A DNA stretch of 64,000 bases from Arthonia radiata. Lineage: Eukaryota > Ascomycota > Arthoniomycetes > Arthoniales > Arthoniaceae. How positions within the stretch are numbered: the stretch's first letter is position 1; every line of letters starts with the position of its first letter. The notes below the pieces were generated by a model. It was given only the letters and a program-made list of their open reading frames with translations, was not told where the DNA came from and did no database searches. The translations under genes and the position numbers were made by a program. Shown one piece after another: positions 45,696-54,805 of the stretch. The stretch covers positions 124,001-188,000 of the forward strand of contig PSQN01000001.1 in assembly GCA_002989075.1 (NCBI GenBank), in the 5' to 3' direction.

Positions 45696-46630
45696 GCGGA
45701 CTTTAAATCGGGCGTTATATAAGCCCTCGCGTTAGAGGAGCAAGGATAGATAGAGAAGTAAAGCTAAATTATTTATACTCAATTCTCTACAATTCTTAAC
45801 AAAAATATTGAGCCGCCGGCAGGCATAGATAGTACCGCTCGGTCGATCTCCCGGCCTAGCAACATCCTCCCTCTATACCGTTAGGCAAGGCATACAGTCC
45901 CACTACAACAAGCTCGGCAATAAGATCTCAACTACGTTTTTATAGCTCGTATATCTTCTAATTTATATATACAACGCACTAATTACTAGCTTTATAAGCG
46001 CTACTTGTATATATATAAATACAATCTATACAATACTACAGTACTTAGGTTATAGCCTGCTTACAATACTTAGCGTTTTTTGCGCCGCTCTTCTTCTACA
46101 ATCTATTATCGTTCTAACTTTAATGTACAACGTAGAACGCTTAAGGGCTTATAGGCGGTAGTAGCAATAAGTTAAGCTTCAACGAATAGCAGAAAGGGAA
46201 GGCTTACTATATACGTAATCAGAACAGTAGCGGCAACGAAGGCATAAAGAAGAGCGACATTAGTAAGAGTAGCAGTAGTAGCAACAAAAGGAAGTAGATG
46301 TCCAAAAAGCTCAGCAAAATTAGAGGCTTGCCCAAAAATTAAGATTATAAATAGAGCAGAAGATATTTAGAGGGCGGCAAAGCGCAACAAAAGTTTGCTA
46401 GATCCTCTTTTAGTTACGGTTATCGGTGTCATATCGAGCCTCCTGAGTGTAGGTGCAATTTCTACGAGTATATAAGCAGTCTCTCAGAGACCGGCCAACA
46501 CCGTAGATCGAATAGCGATAAAGTTATTCTGTTTACTATCTTACAAATGTGTTGTATAGTGTAGCTGCTCCAGAACATATAGCTCTCTGCTCCCTGGACA
46601 TTGATTAATTAATTTAACTATTGTTAAAGC
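45696..46630. other. Decayed DNA, no gene assigned
   Basis: Mixed AT-rich sequence. A + strand stretch near 45930-46110 has hydrophobic runs and 46190-46400 is rich in Lys, Arg and Ser codons, but no family is recognisable. Composition returns to balanced near 46630. Confidence 0.4.
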
Positions 46631-47015
46631 TTCAAACTACAACGCTGGAGAAGTCATGCGAAGAGCATGAATGAACGTGACTCGCCCACTGCCATTGCCA
46701 GGAACGACAGTAGTCTTCACAGCAGCAAACTGCCCAGGGCGCACATCTGGTGGCAGAGCAGTAGGCAAAACGAGAACGCCATAAGGTCTGACTCACGCAC
46801 TTTCTGACACTGACAGGAATTTGCACAACGCTGGTTACGTAAGCCTCAGCGGAATAACTGACTAGCGTGGCTCGCTTTGTTAGGCAAATGGTTCGCAGGA
46901 GCTAACATCTCTTGCCCCTTCTTCCATCTGAAAATTGTTGAAGCTGTATTTCTAACAATCTCACACGTCAATCTAGTGTGCGAGAAGCAGGACAGACGTC
47001 ATAATTATATAGGTA

Positions 47016-48769
47016 ATGTCGGGTTTTGAGACAGCAGGACTCATTGTAGCCTTAGGAGAAGCAGGCGTCATTGCTTTGAAGTCTATCCAGAAGCTTCGTG
47101 AGTTACGCTACAGAGTACAAACCTATTCACCGCGGGCCGAAAGACTCATTCAGCAAGTCGACGTGGTGACACAGATCTTGCGGGATACACAGATCCAAGT
47201 TGAACAATCGGACGGATACGGAAGTAACATCGTGAATTGCAGCATTGCTTGACAACACTACATTTGTCTTTATCTCTCGCGACACACTCCCGGGTAAAAG
47301 AGCGCGCACGACACACAATCCAGCTTCTAGAAACACTTCAAGTTGTTAATTCCATTCCCACATATTTGAGCTTCTAAACAGGATTCAGGTTTCAGACAAT
47401 CCTATCAATGTTCAAGGTACGGACATCGTCCTTGCCATTAATTTAATTAAAAAGTCTAACGTTGCACTGAAGCTGCTCAGAGCCAAGCAGTAGAGACACA
47501 TCCGTCTCCTGAACTACAGGTTCCGATACCGCACCCTAGCCAAAATGTTAAGTCATTCACGATGTGGTGAGGTCGGAAGGCAACACAGCTCAGTTCTGAT
47601 TGAATAGTCACTCACATATCCATTGCAGACCAAGCTCTTCTAGATTTCATCGATAATCATCAAGATGTGAATAGTCAGTTGCGTAACTTAGATGTCTGCT
47701 CGGTTAGATGCATTGAGTCTCATCTCAACGTTCAACATACAGAGCTGTTTGCAATGAAGTACAGAGCTAACCAAAGCGTACTTCGCCGGTTTTTGAGCCT
47801 GTCAATCCTTAGCTTGGATTTCGTTACTAGACCGTATGTGTTGTAAATACTCCCTCAGCTAACAGGTGGCAAATAGGGCCCAGACCGGAGCCTTCTCGGC
47901 AACTACCCATGGATAGGGTAAGACAGCGGCAGAGAGATACCTAGTATAGTAGAAGCCAGCTGGCCACAGTAGGGTATATGAGCAGACTCCTAGGCGCAGC
48001 AAAATAGTAAGGTCAGTAGTAGCAGCAATCGAGCGACAGTATCCGCTATTCCTTACAACAGTATGGGGCTGATGGACGCGAATTGTACGACCAACTTAGA
48101 AGGCGTGCTCATACTACCGAAGACTCCGGCTCCAACGGTCAACCTCGCCAATTCCTCTATAGCATGACCCGCGGTCTGTGCTCCACAGAGCGAGTGGCGT
48201 CCAACCACGACATGGTCCTCGCCTCGACAGGGCTAGTTCTACGAGAGCTATTCGCCTACCCATCTAAGTACAGATACACTATCGAGGAAATTACCAAAGT
48301 TATCGAACTTTTGCTTAGTCTCGCTGAAAGCTGGAAGATCACCAACAGTCAACTTCATAAATCAGGCTTTATGTCGAAAGAAAAGCTTCTCAACCTTTCT
48401 GAAATGTCTGCCGACTCTAACTCCTCCAGATCGATTGAGCGAAAGTACGGAGATAACAAACATGCTAGAGGGTATCCTATTTGGAACAGGTGTCAAGAAA
48501 AACTATGTGTAGAGCACGATGAAAAGCTACGAACGCTTAGTGCAACAATTGAACATCTACTGCGATATCATACGTTACACAACTATATTTTGAAGCGAGC
48601 AGTGGCTCTCGGCGGACGAGATACTCATGGAAACTTATGGTGTTGCTTCTCTTGTGATGCTCGCTGGGGAAAAGGCCACCGAAGCTTTCATTCCGACAGA
48701 GCGATGTGGGATCATCTCAACGCAAAGCATAATCACGAGCTAGACGACATCATAACAACAAATCTCTAA
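47016..48769 (+). pseudogene. Gene with STAND-type fungal N-terminal region, interrupted by a solo LTR
   Basis: Exon 1 starts at the ATG at 47016 with MSGFETAGLIVALGEAGVIA, resembling the N-terminal regions fungal STAND/NACHT proteins often carry (MSGFExAGxxL). Later exons include 47629-47833 (QALLDFIDNHQDVNSQLRNL), preceded by an intron at 47567-47628 (GTGAGG...TTGCAG), and 48066-48769. The C-terminal part ends in a C2H2-like cluster (CCFSCDARW...HSDRAMWDHLNAKHNHE). The frame of 47629-47833 continues in register at 48066 across the target duplication, so the gene was intact before the 222-bp LTR arrived. Exons between 47250 and 47566 are uncertain. Function is unknown; it has no NACHT domain of its own. 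The sequence is GC-balanced with little RIP damage, so the insertion looks recent. Confidence 0.6.
47839..48060 (+). repeat. Solo LTR (Copia-related) inside the 47-kb gene
   Basis: 222 bp, TGTTGTAAATACTCC...CCTTACAACA, with a perfect GTATG target duplication (47834-47838 and 48061-48065). Its terminal ~55 bp (GCAATCGAGCGACAGTATCC through TTACAACA) match the ends of the Copia LTR at 57996-58417 and the LTR at 53388. The upstream part differs, so it belongs to a related but distinct subfamily. Confidence 0.9.
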
Positions 48770-48944
48770 AACGCAGCCTCGGCAAGACAATAACTTGACA
48801 ACTGGCCTTTGGTACAGATAAGCTTCACGTATCATATGCTTTGTGTCTGTTATATATACTCCACCTCAGAGACTCGAGAAGGAAGTGCAGCATACGAGAG
48901 TGTATAGTAGATAGGTGACGAAGAACAAGTGAAAATGAAATAAG

Positions 48945-49405
48945 TGGGGGCGATTTGGTGTAACATCAAGGCAACAAGGCAAGCCAGGGTAGAGATGGGG
49001 AAGGCGATAGGCTCTGCTATGCCTCACATACGGACACATAGCTGCAATCAGCGAGCGAAGATGTAATGCTGCAGGCTCGGCGCGGGATTCGGCCATCCCC
49101 ATTGGCGAAAGGCCGCAGATCAGGCGTCACTGCAGCAGGCAGCAGGCAGCGAGCAATAGGAAGTAAGCAGTCGTCGAGGCTGGATGAATTGTGTTGCAGA
49201 AGCTGCGCGGTGCATCGTTCAACTTACGACTACAGCATGCGACCTAGGCGAGCTGATCCAAGCGAGTTTATCAAGAAGGGGAGGACTAATGCGGTGTCGA
49301 GCAGAGCTTCGAGCCATCGACGGTGCGGAGCCGTGGCGCCAGTCATCCCCCTATTACACACGGCGGTCACTAATTATAGAAACGGGCACGTGCACTTTAT
49401 CAACC
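48945..49405 (+). repeat. Direct duplicate, copy 1 (~430-460 bp)
   Basis: Aligns with 57425-57865 in the same orientation. Shared landmarks are ATGCTGCAGGCTC, CACTGCAGCAGGCAGCAGGC, GGAGCC(A/G)TGGCGCCAG and CACGTGCA. GC-balanced, with no long frame, LTR ends or target duplication noticed. The nature of the sequence is unknown; it could be a fragment of a larger duplicated segment or an unrecognised element. Confidence 0.75.
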
Positions 49406-50169
49406 CTTGCGCCTAAACCCTTCATCTTGTGCACAACTCCCTGCTTAGGCCGCCTCCTCTCTGCCACTGCACGAGAAGAAGAATGGATTTTGGTCGAGTT
49501 TGAGTGTTTGAACGCGTAGCCTTTGTCAAGAAATACACTCCACCCCTCAAGCAGCCCATTGGGCCTGTTTGCAGGCCTTTCCACCCCAATTCGGCGCCAG
49601 TCCGCACCTGCAACGGCGCCGAGAACGCCCCACCAGCTACCAAACCCCTTTGCGATTCTTAACGACGGCATTGAAACACCGGTAGACATAGACATGACCC
49701 AAGACGGGGCAGAGCAAGAGCAGGAGGGCGCAACGGTCCTCCAGGAAGCTGCGAGTAGCAGGATAAAACGATAAACACACCGCTGTAGAGATTGCAGGAG
49801 GGACTATTGCAGCTACGCTAAGCTCTCTAGTCAGGCAGGTCAGCATGCCGTCTGACCGGATGGCGTCGATAGAGGATAGGCATTGCACTGCCCGACGACC
49901 TGGTTGAGGAGCACCGGTGTAATTCTATCTGTGCAAGACTAACGAAGTGACAACGCAAAAGTTCCCAGTTGTGGTTATGCTCTACGTCACCACGGGCTCG
50001 TCGTCAGCGCTGATTTCAAGTCCGATGTGTTGGGACAATGTTCGCAGGCTCCGCAGCCTGGAGCAGGAAATCGCAGGCGTCTCCGCAGCGTCACTTTCAG
50101 AAGCCCCGTCGTCTCAGGTACGCGCTCTAGGCGCAAGTATCGGGTACTGAATAATGAAGGTAATTTTCA
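49406..50169. other. GC-balanced, one weak small frame
   Basis: Not obviously RIP-affected. A + strand frame at 49523-49774 (83 codons, containing TPHQLPNPFAILNDG and a Gln/Glu-rich tail) is the only candidate. It has no recognised family and may be chance or a degraded exon. It ends at the Myb/SANT-type repeat. Confidence 0.35.
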
Positions 50170-51797
50170 AACGCCGAAAGCGACCGTCCGGGGCTGTTCA
50201 GCCAGCCCATCGGCATCTCTCGAGGTCCAGCATCCGCTTCTGCAGTGCTGCATTATTTATTGACCGTAGCAACCTACTCTAGGTCTGCCCCGTTCATTTC
50301 TCCCGCAGAATCGTCTCTCTCTACGATAGCGGCCTCCTTTACGTTTATTCTCGACACTGGTTTACCTCCAAAGATATCTTAGCTTCAGTAACTGCGAGAG
50401 ACCACAATTAATAGCCCTCGCACGATATATCAGTTCTGCGAATTAATATCGCTATAAGGCAAGATTCATAGAGAGAACATTAATGTAGACGACAGCAAAA
50501 ACGCGTGTAGCTGTATATATACTACGCCCCTAGGTATATAAGATAAGAATAATTTTAGACGCTAAATTAGTTAGCTATTTTTAATAGTATCTAGAGAATT
50601 TATAGACTATCTTCGATAGCGGCTCCAATAATAAATCTATGCTGTCGCGAGAAGAGCTTTTAAGTCTAATTACGCCTCTAAATACGGCTGCAATAGCCGA
50701 GCGTAAGCCTGTGCCCTGCTCGCTACAAGATCCCGCTCAGGGCAATTACTTAGACCTGCCCGAATAGGTAGACAATAGCACTAGACCAGGAAGCTTGGCT
50801 ACTCTAATACTAGCGGCTAAGCCCGCTACAAGTAAAAAGGCTCTAAAGGCGGCGGACAACAGCCTTCTAGCTATAGAGAACTAGATTACTTGTCCGTATC
50901 TTTAGGCTGCAAGCTCTCCGAAACTTACAGAAATAGCTATAAAGACAAGCAGTAAATACTCTTGTTAAGGTACTTGCACGCCTAGTTAATACACAGGTAT
51001 TAATATAGTTATAGCGTAGGACGTACTAGCCCAAGGTTTTAAAGAAATTCTAGATCGAGATATATTGCGCTCTTATATCAACGATAGGCGCAACTAAAAG
51101 AAGAATGCCTCTAGAGCACAAGATGCATGCAGGAATACCGAGACTAGCGAAGGCGAAGGCGAAGGCGAAAGTATTTATAACGACGAGTATATCGATTTAC
51201 ACAATAGCGGCGAGGAGATTATATAGGGTAATACGACCGAGGAAAGCGAATTTAAAGATAATTAAACTAGTAATATAAATAAAAGTACTATCTACAAGGC
51301 TAGCGTACAGAAGAGAATAGCGGGCTGTCTAACTCTAAATATAGGTAAGCAGCGCAGCGTACGCTATCGCTTGTCGATAGCTATATTTATAAATAGTACC
51401 GAAGCCGTTCGTCCGCGTTAGTCTCTATTATTATACCCAATATATTCTTTAGCTAATAGTTTGAGACATTATACCCGGATTGTACTTAAACGACAATCGA
51501 TTTAAGGCTTCGTCGAACGCGTTAATAGAAGCTTAACTAAATTTAGAATTATCTTTAATATTAATAGGCTTCTATCGATACTCGCGTCTTTTTAATGTGC
51601 GATACAGCTTCTGTTACCGTAGTTAGATGCGCCTTTAAAAGAGGAACCGCGCAGATAAAAGAGAATTAAGTATATCAAGGAGGATAACGAAGCGCTTCTC
51701 TGCCTATACGATAAGCAGGGGCTCTCTTAGAACGAGATATAATAGCGCTACTTTTCGATACGCTTCGTTGCTGCGCTATAAGTTTGTTATAGTATAT
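50170..51797 (+). repeat. Myb/SANT-type repeat, copy 2 (uninterrupted)
   Basis: Homologous to 29555-30444 joined to 37791-38503. Its left end is less decayed than copy 1. The + strand relic encodes a low-complexity acidic section, including GEGEGE from a GGCGAA microsatellite at 51147-51169, and a C-terminal Myb/SANT-like domain (EALLCLYDKQGLS near 51690, then a YFSIRFVAAL.VCYS region). Frames are broken. It is either a duplicated fungal gene family with a Myb-like domain or the coding part of an unclassified mobile element. No terminal inverted repeats were found by eye. Confidence 0.68.
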
Positions 51798-52655
51798 AGC
51801 TTAGTACTAGATATAGACACTAGGCTAAGTATTAACGCCAACACTATATATAGGTAATGCTAGACGGTTTAGAATAAGGGTTTCTTAGTAACTATTACTC
51901 TGTTAATCGTATTGAATGCTATTGCCTATAATTCTAGCCGCGTAGATAAGTTTAGCTTTATTAATATACTTGCGCTTATATCTTATATATAGCTAAGCAC
52001 TCTATACTATCATTAATAATCCTTATAAGCATTCGACGATTCTTAACACTATTTGTTTAAGATTATTTTGCAGCTCTCGAAGTCTCTGTAGTTCTATCTT
52101 TAAGTATAGTCCTCTGTTAGACCTCTAGGCTCGATACTCCTTCCGCTTAGGTTATAAATATATATTAAAAGCACAAAAGAAGGCTTTCTAAGAACTAAAA
52201 ACTATAGCAAGATACCTAATACAATACTCTATATATAATAACCTATATAATGTTACGCCCGCTCCCGTATTTACGCAGAGAATATAGAAAATCTAGAAGA
52301 AAAAACTATATTCGGAGCTTAATAAGACATTTTACCCTTAACCTTACTTAATAGAAATCTATTCTTGGTTCTAGTCAATGAACCTAAGATTCCTACTTTT
52401 TTTTCTTTCTCGATCTAAGAGCATCGTAAGTACCGAGGGCTACGTCTATAGATCGCATCTCTCTGCGTTGTTAGGGTTAATCTAACTATCTTGCAACTCT
52501 TCCTTATCTTCTACTATTCTAACTCGAACAGCTTGATCCTAGTTCTTACAATTAGAGTCTGAGACTGTGTTACCAAGTAGCACTTTGTTATTGGTCGCTA
52601 CAAATAATTTGTAAGCAAGAAGGTAAAAATTAGCAGAAGTTAAGGATATGTATCT
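51798..52655. other. Decayed DNA, no gene assigned
   Basis: AT-rich, RIP-like composition with no family recognised on either strand. Confidence 0.4.
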
Positions 52656-52659
52656 CTAA

Positions 52660-53387
52660 TGCAATAGCGACTAAATCTCTAAAGGATCTGTAATCCTTGC
52701 TCAAGACTTCTAAGCTTAGACGTCGTACTAGCTCTCTAGCTTTAGACGTCTAGGGATTTGCCTACAATACCTAATAGGTCGTTATCTTTAATATTTATAA
52801 TCGAATCGAACAAAAGTAAGGCTGATAGCATATCGAGAAGGCAGGACTCGCTTGCTAAGGCTGCAACATTGTTAATTAGAGTCTTTATAGCAACCTAGTG
52901 AACGTTATTAGCAAGAGACATATAGCAATCTATTGTCTTACTATATTTAAGAAGGGCCTAAATTAGATTAAGTCTGCTTGCGTACCTTGTAGTAAGCCTC
53001 TATACAGCTAGTTAGCTCCGAACAGGTATATAGATCTATATCTTGCTCTGTTCTTAAGGTAAGGGCACTTAGTAGTACTATACTTAAAATACGTTTAATC
53101 TCGAAGATCTTAAAGTCCGTATTAACGCCGAAGTAATAATATAATAGCTTCTTTAGATCGTACTGTTAGTGCTTATAGCAAGCTTTCTGCACCGTATCTG
53201 TAAAATAATGGTTGTATGTAATTAGATACCCTTATTGGTAGGGACACAAAAGTTTGGTAGCTTTCTCTAACAGCATCTGTTTAAGCTTATCGACTTTTGG
53301 ATCTAGAATAGATCGGCTTAAAGCGTAGTAAGTAGCCTTATCTGCAACGTAGGACAGTATTAGCTCGAGACAGTCCCGCACCGCATC
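52660..53387 (-). pseudogene. Dynamin-like protein, stalk end and GTPase effector domain only
   Basis: The minus strand reads AVRDCLELILSYVADKATYY, ILDPKVDKLKQMLLEKATKL, then PITYNHYFTDTVQKA, SELTSCIEAYYK, VAIKTLINNVAALASESCLL and LRSLEQGLQIL. This is the stalk-to-GED signature of fungal dynamin/Mx-type proteins (PITYNHYFTExxQK...AYYKVALKTFIDNVAVLAIE). A 91-nt intron (52895-52985, GTACGC...CACTAG) separates EAYYK from VAIKTL exactly at a codon boundary. No GTPase domain was recognised upstream (coordinates above 53620), where an LTR interrupts the gene. Stops and AT drift show it is dead. The family remodels membranes; Mx-like fungal members are commonly found in accessory regions. Confidence 0.72.
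52895..52985 (-). other. Intron in the dynamin-like pseudogene
   Basis: 91 nt, donor GTACGC after EAYYK, branch-like GCTAAT, acceptor CACTAG before VAIKTL, phase 0. It shows the relic derives from an ordinary spliced host gene rather than from a processed copy. Confidence 0.7.
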
Positions 53388-53618
53388 TATTGTAAGGGAT
53401 AGCGGATACTGTCGCTCGATTGCTACTACTACCGACCTTAATATTCTATAGTGTCTAGAAGACCCCTTATATATCCTACCTTTACTAATACTACTGCCTA
53501 GCACTGCCTCCTAATCGACGGCAATAAGACCCCTGATCCTAGTATAGTATTGGTAGAACTAGGAATCCTAGTTTGCTACCGTAGCGTAGGAGGAGTACTT
53601 ACAATACTTACAATATAG
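53388..53618 (-). repeat. Copia-related LTR within the dynamin-like relic
   Basis: Aligns over about 225 bp with 57996-58215: both contain GATAGCGGATACTGTCGCTC, CCCCTTATATATCCTACCTT and GAGGAG/GAAGAAGTACTTACAATACT. It starts TATTGTAAGGG at 53388. The far end carries a duplicated TTACAATAC and no matching target duplication was found, so that border is uncertain. The minus-strand frame 53232-53504 is a chance fusion of LTR with dynamin sequence. Confidence 0.75.
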
Positions 53619-54280
53619 CTAAGTTAGATGAATTAGATAATTATCGAAACAATATAGAATATATTCTTACGAATAGAAATAAAGATTGGGGCTAGGACAG
53701 ATCTATAGATGGCCCGTGCAGAGAAACTTCTAAAGAGAATAGAAAATACCAACGCCTGTTTTGCAAAGGACTGTAGATACAAAGGAGTAACTAAATAGAA
53801 AATGTTTGTTCTAGCTCATATACTGCCTAATATAGTAATTAGTTACCTAATTGGTGGTCTTGCATCATAACAGTAGGATAGGGAGCAATCGGACCCCTAT
53901 TGTTGGAATATAATGCTGGGCAATATGCATTGATTCCGCTGCATACCAGAAAGAAGCAAGGGTTCTAGGACTGTCTACTGGAGAGCACAAGTCGATTGGA
54001 AAGAATATGGCATGGGCTTCGTGTGTAACTACTAGTAAGCTACTGTACAATGATTGATAATAAACCAAGAAGCAAAATTGAAGATTATTCTGTCTGACAA
54101 TTATTAGGTAGCGATAACCTACGGCAATTCCTAGAGCCCACAACTTGTTGCATATCCAATTGTCTAGTTTTCGATACTTGTGAACCTGTACCTTTACTTG
54201 TCTAACACTCCGTACTAGGTCGATCGCTGCTGCAAGCAGTACCTTTCTCGAGGCTTTTATGCCCCTTACCATTTAGTAGA
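53619..54280. other. Unassigned; one 135-codon frame
   Basis: A minus-strand frame at 53865-54272 (135 codons) shows no domain I recognise and lies in moderately decayed DNA. It could be part of the gene that ended in the dynamin-like relic or chance. Composition becomes balanced near 54280. Confidence 0.35.
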
Positions 54281-54805
54281 GTCTTCATGCCACGTGCCCG
54301 TGCGCTGACGCCCAACGTGGCCCAGTTTTCACGCAGACCAAGTTGCGCTGCTGTTGTTCTACTCTAAGTAGCGACAACACTAATACGCTTACTCGCGCAC
54401 TAGCACGAAACGTCTCTTCCCTGCGAGTGACAGGCACTGCCGCTTCTTTATCGACATTCGACCCTCAAGCGGCCGACGTTCGCTGTCATTGGACTAACGA
54501 GCTCGAGACAGAAATTTCCCGGCAACGAGGGCCTATTTACTGTCTGTACACGGGTTACAAGGAGACACCTCAATAGCCTGGATCGCTCTTTCCGTCTATC
54601 CACTACCCTTGTCCTTTTTTTCCCATCCCACACGATAACTCCTTCTTCTTCTACATGAAACGCCTGTCCCTCTCGGTCGTCTTTCCTGGCCATGGAGTTT
54701 ACAGTTCTTTTGTATACTGTTGCGGTCCAGGGCTTCGCAAGTCCAGAGAATGGGTCATCGACGCAGACTACAGTCGACAACTGCCGCACCTAGTTCAACC
54801 TCACC
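54281..54805. other. 3' flank of the HET gene
   Basis: GC-balanced. Several short overlapping frames on both strands, none convincing. Confidence 0.45.

Noticed and set aside
48866-49102. Minus-strand 78-codon frame
   Set aside because: It overlaps the start of the direct duplicate and has no counterpart frame in the copy at 57425.
53232-53504. Minus-strand frame (90 codons) that resembles the frame at 57762-58109, suggesting a small gene family
   Set aside because: The shared part is Copia LTR sequence (57996-58417 and 53388-53618). The rest is dynamin-relic sequence in one case and unrelated flank in the other.
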